Source of the DNA: Spirosoma lacussanchae
GTDB taxonomy: Bacteria > Bacteroidota > Bacteroidia > Cytophagales > Spirosomataceae
Direction: 5' to 3'
Assembly (NCBI RefSeq): GCF_005870035.1
Contig: NZ_SWJG01000001.1
Location: forward strand, 1,909,639 to 1,973,638
Length of the DNA stretch: 64,000 bases
This document shows, piece by piece, positions 35,980-43,821 of this stretch. Position 1 is the stretch's first letter. Each line of letters begins with the position of its first letter. The notes beneath the pieces were generated by a model. That model did no database searches. It saw only the letters and a program-made list of their open reading frames with translations, and was not told the origin of the DNA. Position numbers and translations under genes: made by a program.

Positions 35980-36050
35980 CCCGGTCCGGTGGTTGATCCG
36001 TCGTTCGTGCTGGCGTCAGCATCGTTTTCTACTAATTGCAAACCGATCGT

Positions 36051-36776
36051 ATGCAGGTTCTTATCAAGAAAAACCCGGACGCGCTGGCCAAGGCTGCGGC
36101 TGAGTTTATTACGAAGCAGATCAAAGAGGTTCTGAAAAAACAGGATCGTTTTACCATTGCCCTGTCGGGAGGCAGCACGCCCAAAGCCCTGCACGAACTG
36201 CTGGCGAAATCACCCTTTGCCGAGCAGATTCCGTGGCTGCAGCTGCATGTTTTCTGGGGCGACGAGCGGTACGTACCCATTGACGACGAGCAGAGCAATG
36301 CCGGGATGGCCTACGATACCCTGCTGGGGCACGTGTTCACCCCCGAAGAACAGATTCACGTCTGGCGCACCGAACTCGAACCCGAGGCTGCGGCTGCCGA
36401 CTATGACCGGGTTTTACACGACTATTTTGGCGACACCGGCCCCACCTTCGACCTGGTGTTGCTGGGCATGGGCGACGACGGGCATACGCTGTCCCTGTTT
36501 CCGGGTACCGAGGTCGTACATGAGCAAACCAGCTGGACAAAGGCTTATTTTCTGAAGCAGCAAAATATGTACCGGCTCACCCTCACGGCTCCGGTGGTAA
36601 ACCGGGCGTCGTGTGTGTTGTTTTTGGTGGCTGGTCCTAAAAAAGCGGCCCCGCTGAAAGAGGTCCTGGAAGGTGAGTTTCGGCCCGACACTTATCCGTC
36701 GCAGGTTATTAAACCCGCTGACGGCCAGCTCATCTGGATGGTCGATGAGAAGGCGGCAGCCAACCTCAGTCAGTAG
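36051..36776 (+). CDS. pgl: 6-phosphogluconolactonase
   Basis: A 241-residue DevB-type lactonase that hydrolyses 6-phosphogluconolactone, the product of the preceding enzyme. Conserved segments are LSGGSTPKALHELL, FWGDERYVP, and LLGMGDDGHTLSLFPG. ATG 36051 is used; the longer frame starts at a TTG. A strong terminator follows, closing a zwf-pgl unit. Confidence 0.95.
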   Translation: MQVLIKKNPDALAKAAAEFITKQIKEVLKKQDRFTIALSGGSTPKALHELLAKSPFAEQIPWLQLHVFWGDERYVPIDDEQSNAGMAYDTLLGHVFTPEEQIHVWRTELEPEAAAADYDRVLHDYFGDTGPTFDLVLLGMGDDGHTLSLFPGTEVVHEQTSWTKAYFLKQQNMYRLTLTAPVVNRASCVLFLVAGPKKAAPLKEVLEGEFRPDTYPSQVIKPADGQLIWMVDEKAAANLSQ

Positions 36777-36796
36777 CCGCCATCCGTGTAACGTAT

Positions 36797-36841
36797 AAAC
36801 CGCTCGACGCTACCGATCAGTAGGCGTCGGGCGGTTTTTTG
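36797..36841 (+). terminator. Intrinsic terminator of zwf-pgl
   Basis: A 14-bp stem with one G-T type mismatch (AAACCGCTCGACGC against GCGTCGGGCGGTTT), 12-base loop, then six T. It starts 21 bases past the pgl stop. Confidence 0.9.
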
Positions 36842-36903
36842 TTTAGGAAGCAATAGGAGATCGACTCCTGTATCATCCGGAACAAACTAACTTCTTCATT
36901 CTC

Positions 36904-37317
36904 ATGCGAATCCAATCCTTAGCATTCCTGCTCATGGCCTGGGCAGTCAGCTTCTCCATAGCTACCGCTCAGACAAGCGCGGCCCCGGCCGACTCATCGG
37001 CCATGCTCATCGGCAAATGGGCCGGTACGTACGAAGGCTCAGACGCGGGAAAATTCGACCTGATCATCAATCAGGACAACACCCGGAAGCTGACCGGCCA
37101 GGTTGTGATGCTGGCTCCCGACGGGAATCGGTATCCAATCGATCTGAAAGTGATTACTTGGCAAAACGGCAAACTCAACGCAGCCTATGCCGATCCGCAG
37201 GGCGGGAGTGACGTCACGTTTTCGGGTACCTTAGAACAGTCTGCGCTAAAAGGGAACTGGCGGGCGTCCGATGGTATGGCAACGGGTAGCTGGCAGGCCA
37301 CCCGGGCCGACAAGTAG
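36904..37317 (+). CDS. Small exported beta-rich protein of unknown function
   Basis: A 137-residue protein with a clear signal peptide (about 1-23, ending ATAQ) and a mature part of alternating beta strands (LIGKWAGTYEGSD; GKFDLIINQD; KGNWRASDGMATGSW). The pattern recalls lipocalin-like or META-like small barrels, where strands start with GxW, but no family can be named safely. It converges on the dienelactone hydrolase gene with 11 bases between stops. Confidence 0.7.
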   Translation: MRIQSLAFLLMAWAVSFSIATAQTSAAPADSSAMLIGKWAGTYEGSDAGKFDLIINQDNTRKLTGQVVMLAPDGNRYPIDLKVITWQNGKLNAAYADPQGGSDVTFSGTLEQSALKGNWRASDGMATGSWQATRADK

Positions 37318-37328
37318 CTGGCGGGTGA

Positions 37329-38186
37329 TTAGCTCAGGTTCTTTTTAAAGAATGAAATAGTGCGGTCCCAGGCTAGTTTGGCCGCGGTTTCGTTGTATCG
37401 GTTGGGCGCGGTGTCGTTGTGAAAAGCGTGCTGCGCGCCTTCGTATACGTAAAGTTCATAGGCGACCCCTGCCTTCTTCAGCGCTTCTTCGTAGGCCGGA
37501 ATCCCGGCGTTAACCCGCTCGTCCAGCCCGCCGTAATGGAGTTGTACGGCCGCTTTGATCTTAGGTACGTCGGCCGCGTCGGGCTGGCGACCGTAGAACG
37601 GGACCGCAGCTTTCAGGTCAGGCACGTGAACGGCGAGCTGATTGGCCATAGCTCCACCCCAGCAGAAACCAACGGCACCTATCTTGCGGGTACTGTCGGG
37701 GCGGGTTTTTAGGTAGTCGACGGCTTTCATGAAATTCTCGCGCGTTTTCTGGGCGTCCAGTTTGCCGAACAACTCCCGCATCTGGGTTTCGTCGGTTGGG
37801 GTGCCTCCGGCGGCCGACAGCGCATCCGGGGCGAGGGCAACAAAGCCCGCCAGCGCCACGCGTCGGGCTACGTCTTCGATGTGGGGGTTGAGGCCCCGGT
37901 TTTCGTGGATGACGATAACGGCCGGATACTTACCAGCTGCTGCGGGCCGGGCCAGGTACCCCTTCATGGTAGTATCGGAGCCGGGGTAAGTGATGGATTC
38001 GGTTTTGATACGATCGTCCTGAGCCGTGATGGTTTCGGCCTTGGCGTAGTTGACTTCCAGTAAGGGCAGCACCGCCAGAGCAGCGGCTGTTCCGCCCGTC
38101 AGTTGGGCCAGTCGTTTCAGAAAGTCGTCTCGTTTGAGCGGTTTATGGGTATACTCGTCGAAGAGGTTGATAATGCGCTGATCCAT
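37329..38186 (-). CDS. Dienelactone hydrolase family protein, probably exported
   Basis: A 285-residue alpha/beta hydrolase. The catalytic triad of the DLH family is visible: Cys in GFCWGG, Asp in GGLDERV and His in AQHAFHND. The N-terminus carries KRDDFLKRLAQLTGG followed by a hydrophobic stretch and AKAE, which resembles an export signal preceded by a basic helix, common in this subfamily. The start at 38186 is used since upstream codons overlap a different region. It may hydrolyse lactones or esters; the true substrate is unknown. Confidence 0.85.
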   Translation of the reverse strand: MDQRIINLFDEYTHKPLKRDDFLKRLAQLTGGTAAALAVLPLLEVNYAKAETITAQDDRIKTESITYPGSDTTMKGYLARPAAAGKYPAVIVIHENRGLNPHIEDVARRVALAGFVALAPDALSAAGGTPTDETQMRELFGKLDAQKTRENFMKAVDYLKTRPDSTRKIGAVGFCWGGAMANQLAVHVPDLKAAVPFYGRQPDAADVPKIKAAVQLHYGGLDERVNAGIPAYEEALKKAGVAYELYVYEGAQHAFHNDTAPNRYNETAAKLAWDRTISFFKKNLS

Positions 38187-38283
38187 GCCAGATTGGGGTT
38201 TAGTGCTCGTTTGGTAAAGCTGCCGAATCAACCGATCATTTGCAAATGTGGTTGCTCGATCGTCAACAAACACAGGTAAGCAA

Positions 38284-38295
38284 CGCCAGCTGGCG
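38284..38295. repeat. 12-bp perfect palindrome CGCCAGCTGGCG
   Basis: A GC-rich palindrome lying about 100 bases upstream of the dienelactone hydrolase start and 32 bases beyond the stop of the truncated SDR gene. It might be an operator or part of an old terminator; no T tract is attached. Confidence 0.3.
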
Positions 38296-38326
38296 CGCTC
38301 ACCCGTGTTGTCGATGGAGTCCGGAT

Positions 38327-38548
38327 TTACTGGAACATACCGCCCGATGCCTCGATTCGCTGGGTGCTAACCCAACGGGCGTCGGCCGAGCAAAGGAACG
38401 CTACCACACCACCCACATCGTCGGGAACGCCCAGTCTCCCCAGTGCCGTCTGCGATGATATAAACGCGCCCAGCTCGGGATGAGTGTCGCGGGCTGCCTG
38501 GGTGAAATCAGTTTCAATAAGACCGGGTGCTACCAGATTGGCCCGGAC
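38327..38548 (-). pseudogene. 3' remnant of a short-chain dehydrogenase gene
   Basis: Reading the minus strand, about 74 codons encode the C-terminal part of a FabG-like SDR: RANLVAPGLIETDFTQAA, then ALGRLGVPDDVGGVVAFLCS, then RIEASGGMFQ and a TAA stop. All motifs fit the region after the catalytic YxxxK. Nothing upstream (toward 38549 and beyond) continues the protein; the sequence changes abruptly to AT-richer DNA. The gene has lost its N-terminal two thirds by insertion or deletion. The AraC-type regulator at 39864-40280, on the same strand, may once have been its neighbour. Confidence 0.85.
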
Positions 38549-39075
38549 TAATTGAGTTATTGATTCAAGCTACTAGAGAGAAAATTTTGGCTGAAACACA
38601 AAAAATGAATGGACAAGAAATCAATATTTTGAGACAAATGTCGGTGCGGCAGTTAACTCAGTTTTATCAAACCGTAATTTATGCACATCATGTAACCGGA
38701 ACTTTGTTTAGGTATTCAGGTGGTTGGTCTTCGGACGGAAATCATGCCAACGCTTTCAAGTACGTACTATATGCTTTCCTTTTGGCCGACTCCTTCTGAC
38801 CGTTTAAAGCGGTTCCACTACTAAATGCCCACGAGATTGGTCAAAGAGGCTGCCTTACCCAAATGGACCAGCAGAATAACGCCATTGGCATTAATTTGTA
38901 CAATTCTGGCGTAAGAGTTGAGTCAAACGCAATTTCAGCTTTATGGGAAACGGCTTTACGCGGGCAACTATGGGTACTTGGGGGAAGTTACACAATTCAA
39001 ACACCATATATAGATAACTTTAGGTATGAGAGTCCCTGTGGCACTCTGTACGCTACTATTATTGGTGGCGTGTAA
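38548..39075 (+). pseudogene. Broken DUF6973-like reading frame (single in-frame TGA)
   Basis: One reading frame runs across this stretch, interrupted only by TGA at 38797-38799. Before the stop it encodes HANAFKYVLYAFLLADSF; after it, LLNAHEIGQ and MDQQNNAIGINLYNSG. Together these match the pattern of the DUF6973 domain (NAFRHA..., a His-Glu, then D-hN-NAVG), as I recall that family. The 5' part is also missing, since the frame enters from antisense of the SDR remnant. It is therefore the C-terminal domain of a larger protein, truncated and carrying a nonsense codon. Such domains are found in predicted secreted or toxin-like proteins; the role is unproven. Confidence 0.65.
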
Positions 39076-39388
39076 ATCAAATGAGTCAGAATCAACGCTT
39101 CCAATAGCAAACGTTGCTATGGACACTGTTTTTTATGTAAAAAGAACTGTTGGCAACCGAGCTCCTAGAATTTCTCTTTGTGCGGTTGGTTATTTAGATG
39201 ATTCCGCATCAATTATTTTAAAAAATCCACGTCAACCGCAAAAGATTTATTGGCAATTTTTCAAGCTTCCTAAAGGAAAAATCGATTCATTGAAATGTTC
39301 ACTTGATTGTTATGATTCTGATGTGAATATTCAATATCAGCATCAGAATACGAGACAAGGAAACTTAAAGCTCATAGTCAATTATTGA
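39026..39388 (+). CDS. Small lipoprotein, candidate immunity-type partner
   Basis: A 120-residue intact gene. It starts with a short lipoprotein signal, MRVPVALCTLLLLVAC, where the Cys would be lipidated. The mature part is beta-rich (MDTVFYVKRTVGN; IYWQFFKLPKGKIDS) with two Cys near the middle (LKCSLDCYD). It overlaps the 3' end of the DUF6973-like frame by 50 bases, as is usual for toxin/immunity-like gene pairs. Codon and base use is AT-richer than in flanking genes, consistent with transfer. No family recognised. Confidence 0.6.
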   Translation: MRVPVALCTLLLLVACKSNESESTLPIANVAMDTVFYVKRTVGNRAPRISLCAVGYLDDSASIILKNPRQPQKIYWQFFKLPKGKIDSLKCSLDCYDSDVNIQYQHQNTRQGNLKLIVNY

Positions 39389-39662
39389 TTAACCAACTTT
39401 GAGTTTTGATAATGGATGTATCACCTAATCGGGTGCTATAGCTTACTGGCAGATTTATTTTGCGCACCATTATTTATGGAATCATTCTACGGAAGTTAGA
39501 ACTTCGCTTAGTGCCAATAGCTTTCCGGTAACACGATGCTCGCCGATAGCTAAGAACGTGTTGGAGATTTGAAAAAGGTTGAGAGTCGTGTCAACTTTGT
39601 ATCGACTGCACCGGTGGCCCGGCAAAATGCAAAGACACGCCCAAACAGTGGCAGCCACCGCA
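39389..39662. other. Intergenic stretch between the island lipoprotein and IS remnant
   Basis: About 270 bases with no frame I can support. Short frames on both strands show no family pattern. The 3' half (about 39550-39660) may be degenerate transposase sequence or an IS end, because the following codons are a transposase tail, but I cannot align it by eye. Confidence 0.4.
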
Positions 39663-39764
39663 TGGGTGACCCCGTTCTTTCGATGCATCGTCAAGGATTA
39701 CGAGTATATACTATCTTCTTCAATAAGCTGGCTATTGTCAGCTAACAAACAACTCATGCTTTAG
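39663..39764 (+). mobile_element. C-terminal remnant of an IS5-type transposase
   Basis: The last 33 codons read WVTPFFRCIVKDYEYI, then SWLLSANKQLML and stop. This is close to the usual C-terminus of IS5-family DDE transposases (RWVVERT..., FFRRIVKDYEYT, SWLLLAN..., LML). The catalytic residues and the rest of the element are absent, and the Glu-containing RWVVERT segment is degenerate. It marks an old insertion at the right side of the AT-rich island. Confidence 0.6.
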
Positions 39765-39863
39765 CGAATCGACCCTAACTACGAAAGGTATCTCCCCAAC
39801 CGTTCTAACGAATGACACAAAATAGCGGGTTCCGACGGCTTGGGCTATGGTGACAGTTTCCGT
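39765..39863. other. Unassigned spacer before the AraC-type gene
   Basis: About 100 bases between the transposase remnant and the end of the AraC-type gene. I see no hairpin, T tract or reading frame worth naming. Confidence 0.4.
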
Positions 39864-40280
39864 TTAAATGGTGAGCATTTCAGTTTTTTCGCGCTCCGCC
39901 CGCCAGTACTCCTCCCGGTACTGCTTCGGAGTGACTCCCTGAAACCGCTTGAAAAACTTGGTGAAGTTGGAGGGGTCGAAGGTGAGCGTTTCGGCAATGC
40001 TGGCAACGGACTGCTGCGGATCGGTCAGCATGGACCGGGCTATGGTCATGATCTTTTCCTCAAAGAAGTAGCAGGGTGCCTGGCCAGTTGTGAGCTTGAT
40101 GGTGTTGCTTAGGTGGGTGGGATGAATATGCAGTTCGTCGGCTATGTCCCGAATCTCATTCATCTCCGTAATGCGTCCGGCCAGCAGGTCGGCCAGATGT
40201 CGGTCAATCACCATCAGGAAGTCGGCAGTGATTGCATGCTGCCGGGCGGCTATTTTCTTGGGTAGTGTGTAAGTGGCCAT
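39864..40280 (-). CDS. Short AraC-family transcriptional regulator
   Basis: A 138-residue protein made up almost entirely of the AraC DNA-binding region with two helix-turn-helix motifs: IRDIADELHIHPTHLSNTIK and VASIAETLTFDPSNFTKFFK, ending in the usual GVTPKQYREEY. There is no N-terminal ligand-binding domain. Small AraC proteins of this form are often found next to SDR oxidoreductase genes in Bacteroidota; here the SDR gene is only a remnant, so the regulator may have lost its target. Confidence 0.88.
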   Translation of the reverse strand: MATYTLPKKIAARQHAITADFLMVIDRHLADLLAGRITEMNEIRDIADELHIHPTHLSNTIKLTTGQAPCYFFEEKIMTIARSMLTDPQQSVASIAETLTFDPSNFTKFFKRFQGVTPKQYREEYWRAEREKTEMLTI

Positions 40281-40399
40281 GTTCTATTAATAAGACAAGG
40301 GTTACCCTATGAACCATCCTATGCTCCGTTTTGATCAGTATCACCCGGCAATTCGTGGCGCAAAGTGACCAGATCCATGGGAAAACACCGGCCCCCCTG

Positions 40400-40407
40400 T
40401 ACCTTTG
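40400..40407 (+). promoter_or_regulatory. Probable -7 element of the fumC promoter
   Basis: TACCTTTG matches TAnnTTTG exactly and is followed by CAGCC, a context common in this group. No TTG occurs at the ideal distance. It would give a leader of about 85 bases before the fumC start at 40498. Confidence 0.5.
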
Positions 40408-40497
40408 CAGCCGGATTTTAAAGAGTTAATAAAGGAAGGGACTCCAGACCTGGTACCCATTCTTTCGTTGACTCCTTCACTTTTTCGCTCTTACCAC

Positions 40498-41901
40498 ATG
40501 GAATACCGCATCGAGAAAGACACGATGGGCCAGGTTCAGGTGCCGGCCAACGTTTACTGGGGCGCGCAGACGCAGCGTTCCATCGAGAATTTTAAAATTG
40601 CTCAGGACATCAATAAAATGCCCCGCGAAATTATTCGGGCGTTTGCGTACCTCAAGAAAGCGGCTGCGCTGACCAACCTCGATGCCGGGGTGCTGGCGCC
40701 GGAAAAAGCCGAACTGATTGGCCGCGTCTGCGACGAAATTCTGGAAGGAACGCTGGACGATCAGTTTCCGCTGGTGGTATGGCAAACCGGATCGGGTACC
40801 CAGTCGAATATGAACGTTAACGAAGTGGTGGCCTACCGGGCGCACGTGCTGCAGGGTGGATCGCTCACTGACGAAAAGAAAGCGCTGCATCCGAACGATG
40901 ATGTGAATAAGTCGCAGTCGAGTAATGATACCTTCCCGACGGCCATGCACATTGCCGCCTACAAGATCCTGCTGGACGTAACCATTCCGGGCATTACCAA
41001 ACTGCGTGATACGCTGGCGGCCAAGGCCAACGCCTTTATGCACGTCGTAAAGATTGGCCGCACCCACTTCATGGACGCAACCCCGCTGACGGTTGGGCAG
41101 GAGTTTTCGGGATACGTGTCTCAACTCGATCACGGCCTGCGGGCTATCAACAACTCGCTGGCTCACCTGAGCGAGCTGGCGCTGGGCGGTACGGCCGTCG
41201 GAACGGGGATAAACACCCCGCCCAACTACGCCGACAACGTGGCCAAACACATTGCCAGCCTGACCGGTCTGCCGTTCGTTACGGCCGAGAACAAGTTTGA
41301 AGCCCTGGCTGCACACGATGCCATTGTTGAGGCACATGGCGCGTTGAAAACGGTAGCGGCCAGCCTGATGAAGATCGGCAACGACATCCGCATGTTGTCG
41401 AGTGGCCCGCGGGCGGGGATTGGTGAGTTATACATTCCGGACAACGAGCCGGGGAGCAGCATCATGCCGGGCAAGGTGAACCCGACCCAGTGTGAAGCCA
41501 TGACAATGGTAGCCGCTCAGGTAATGGGCAACGACGTAGCGATCAACATTGGCGGTATGAACGGCCATTTCGAGCTGAACGTATTCAAGCCGGTCATGAT
41601 CTATAATTTCCTGCATTCGGCCCGGCTTATCGGCGACGTATGCGTATCGTTCAACGACAAATGTGCCGAAGGTATCGAGCCGATCGAAGCCAACATCAAA
41701 AAGCACGTCGATTCGTCGCTGATGCTGGTAACGGCGCTGAATACCAAAATTGGCTACTACAAAGCCGCCGAAATTGCTCAAACTGCCCATAAAAATGGCT
41801 CTACGCTGAAAGAAACGGCCCTGCAACTGGGATACCTGACCGAAGAAGAGTTTAACGAGTGGGTCAAACCCGGCGACATGGTCGGCGAGCTGCCTGCCTG
41901 A
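40498..41901 (+). CDS. fumC: Class II fumarate hydratase
   Basis: A 467-residue enzyme converting fumarate to malate in the citric acid cycle. Family marks are [13 protein letters not shown] near residue 100, [27 protein letters not shown] with the catalytic-site His, and the signature [16 protein letters not shown]. The start at 40498 gives [11 protein letters not shown], the normal N-terminus of the family; a longer frame adds 31 unrelated residues. Aspartase has a similar fold, but the sequence fits FumC better. It stands alone with its own terminator. Confidence 0.96.
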   Translation: MEYRIEKDTMGQVQVPANVYWGAQTQRSIENFKIAQDINKMPREIIRAFAYLKKAAALTNLDAGVLAPEKAELIGRVCDEILEGTLDDQFPLVVWQTGSGTQSNMNVNEVVAYRAHVLQGGSLTDEKKALHPNDDVNKSQSSNDTFPTAMHIAAYKILLDVTIPGITKLRDTLAAKANAFMHVVKIGRTHFMDATPLTVGQEFSGYVSQLDHGLRAINNSLAHLSELALGGTAVGTGINTPPNYADNVAKHIASLTGLPFVTAENKFEALAAHDAIVEAHGALKTVAASLMKIGNDIRMLSSGPRAGIGELYIPDNEPGSSIMPGKVNPTQCEAMTMVAAQVMGNDVAINIGGMNGHFELNVFKPVMIYNFLHSARLIGDVCVSFNDKCAEGIEPIEANIKKHVDSSLMLVTALNTKIGYYKAAEIAQTAHKNGSTLKETALQLGYLTEEEFNEWVKPGDMVGELPA

Positions 41902-41929
41902 CGATATCCCTTGCCGAACCATACATCAG

Positions 41930-41973
41930 AAACAACACGGGCCGGATGACAGCATCCGGCCCGTATTGTTTCC
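41930..41973 (+). terminator. Terminator of fumC
   Basis: A 19-bp stem with one mismatch (AAACAACACGGGCCGGATG against its complement), 4-base loop, with a short TTGTTT tail forming the end of the stem. Confidence 0.8.
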
Positions 41974-42018
41974 GGCAGCGCCAGGTTGTACTTTGTCGGG
42001 TACTTTCGCCACCGCCTT

Positions 42019-42726
42019 ATGCTTAATCAACTACCCCCATACGTTAGCCTGGTTTTTGGCGTTACTACGCTGATTACGGTCTGGCTGTTTTACCGGGCCA
42101 GCCGGCAGTCGACCACCGTGTTGCTGGTTCTGCTAGCCTGGATGGCTCTCCAGGCGGGCCTGAGTTTGTCGGGGGTTTACCGGCAGACCGATGCGATACC
42201 TCCGCGTTTTCCGGCCCTGGTAATTCCACCGCTCCTGTTGCTGATTGGGCTGCTGCGAACCACCGGGGGGCGCCGGTTTCTCGATTCGCTCCGGCTAGAC
42301 CAGCTGATTCTACTGCATACCGTGCGCATCCCGGTCGAGCTGGTGCTGTTCTGGCTGTTCGTTGCTGGCGCGGTGCCAAAGGAGATGACCTTCGAAGGAC
42401 GGAACGTCGATATCCTGTCTGGGCTATCAGCGCCCGTGGTGTACTATCTGTCATTTGTCCGGAAGCGGTTGTCAGGCAGGGGGGTGTTGATCTGGAACCT
42501 GATCTGTCTGGGTTTACTGGTCAATATTGTGCTGACAGCAGCTATGGCTGTTCCCTCGCCTGTTCAGCAGATCGCGTTCAGTCAGCCTAACATAGCTATC
42601 CTCTATTTTCCGTTTGTATGGCTGCCATCGGTGGTGGTGCCCATTGTGCTGGTGGCTCATGTGTCGGCGCTGCGTCAATTACGCCGGAAAGCGTCGGAGA
42701 AGCAGACCGATCTGTTTATACACTGA
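42019..42726 (+). CDS. Polytopic membrane protein of unknown function
   Basis: A 235-residue protein with six or seven hydrophobic helices (among them YVSLVFGVTTLITVWLFY and LVIPPLLLLIGLL) and short polar loops, ending in a basic, polar tail (LRRKASEKQTD). No family or motif was recognised. ATG 42019 is the first sound start; the longer frame uses TTG. It is followed by 160 bases without a clear signal before the FtsZ-like gene. Confidence 0.7.
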   Translation: MLNQLPPYVSLVFGVTTLITVWLFYRASRQSTTVLLVLLAWMALQAGLSLSGVYRQTDAIPPRFPALVIPPLLLLIGLLRTTGGRRFLDSLRLDQLILLHTVRIPVELVLFWLFVAGAVPKEMTFEGRNVDILSGLSAPVVYYLSFVRKRLSGRGVLIWNLICLGLLVNIVLTAAMAVPSPVQQIAFSQPNIAILYFPFVWLPSVVVPIVLVAHVSALRQLRRKASEKQTDLFIH

Positions 42727-42887
42727 ACCCCGCAGATCGGAGCCTGTGGGGCAGGATACACCATTTACTAACAAGGCGTCTCACTAATTGAATAAGTTCG
42801 GTTAGAACATCAACCCAATTCCTTTTTGGTGTATAGCTGTCCAGGCAACCCGTTTAGTAACTGGTTAAAATCCCTCTCTACGTGCTC

Positions 42888-43793
42888 ATGTACAATGATT
42901 CAGAAAACCCGGCTATCGCGTTGATAGGCCTTGGCGAAACCGGAACTGCCGTTAGCAATCAGCTTTACAGGAAAGCTATCCGGAACGTCGTCCCGATTCT
43001 CTGCGATACCGATCCGGACCGGCTTCGGGCCTCGCCCATACCCAATAAACTGTTTGTTGAATCCGGGAGGGATCATGCCGATGCAAGGTGGCACCTGGCC
43101 GATGCATTTAATGAGTTGCCAGCGCTGGGCGAGCTAGCCCTTATCGTTACGGATCTTCGAACACCTGCCGACTGCGAACTGGTGCCAATCCTGGTCGATC
43201 TACTGGCTGAATATGGGCTGTTTACGGTGGTGTGTATTGGCCTGCCGCCAGATATTGAGGCCGCGCAGCAGGATCTGGCCAACCAGACCATGCATCGTCT
43301 GCAGGCCGAGGCCGACAGTCTATGGATATACCCACTGTCAGATACAACCTGGTCGCAACAGGTTGATCAGCTTACCAGCGCGGTTGGCAAACTGGCTACA
43401 TTCGGCGAATCCATGCTGGGTAATGTCGATTTTATGGACTTTAAAAAAGTGGTCAGTAAGGCACGATTAACGCTGACAACGGCCAGGGCCAGGGGCCAAA
43501 GCCGGTCGGCCGAGATTATGCAGGAGCTAACCCGGCAGCTAAATCAGCAGATGGCAATCAGCGAATCGGGCGTATATCGGGTGTTGCTGGTTGTATGTTA
43601 CAGCGACGATAAGCCGTTGCTTGTGCGTGAACACGTGGACCTGTCGAACTGGGTCAGTGAGGTCGTCAAAACCGAGCCCCTTGTATGTAAGCTTGGAATG
43701 TTTGCCGATCCTGAACAGGGCGAATGGCTCGATGTGTCGGTACTGATCGGGATGCCCGTTGCGGACGCTTCAGCCGACCAGGCCAGCCGTTAG
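42888..43793 (+). CDS. Divergent FtsZ/tubulin-like protein lacking the GTP signature
   Basis: A 301-residue protein whose whole length matches the FtsZ fold by pattern. The first strand and loop, IALIGLGETGTAVSNQ, correspond to the FtsZ T1 loop, and ILCDTDPDRL to its T2/T3 region. Where FtsZ has GGGTGTG, this protein has TDLRTPAD (residues 88-95), so the main phosphate-binding loop is gone. The synergy loop that completes the neighbour's active site is kept: GNVDFMDFKK has Asn179, Asp181 and Asp184 of the NxDFxD motif. The C-terminal domain (about 215-290) ends with LDVSVLIG. It may be a non-polymerising modulator of FtsZ or a separate family. No division gene is nearby. Confidence 0.7.
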   Translation: MYNDSENPAIALIGLGETGTAVSNQLYRKAIRNVVPILCDTDPDRLRASPIPNKLFVESGRDHADARWHLADAFNELPALGELALIVTDLRTPADCELVPILVDLLAEYGLFTVVCIGLPPDIEAAQQDLANQTMHRLQAEADSLWIYPLSDTTWSQQVDQLTSAVGKLATFGESMLGNVDFMDFKKVVSKARLTLTTARARGQSRSAEIMQELTRQLNQQMAISESGVYRVLLVVCYSDDKPLLVREHVDLSNWVSEVVKTEPLVCKLGMFADPEQGEWLDVSVLIGMPVADASADQASR

Positions 43794-43821
43794 ACACCCA
43801 GCCTTCGGTCCATAGCAAGAT

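Noticed and set aside
38240-38458. 72-residue + strand frame
   Set aside because: It is antisense to the SDR remnant, whose motifs are clear on the other strand.
38797-38799. TGA as selenocysteine codon in the DUF6973-like frame
   Set aside because: No SECIS-like hairpin was recognised just downstream, the frame is also 5'-truncated, and selenoproteins of this type are unknown; a nonsense mutation is simpler.
39482-39694. 70-residue minus-strand frame in the island
   Set aside because: No family pattern, and the opposite strand carries the transposase tail in the overlapping part.
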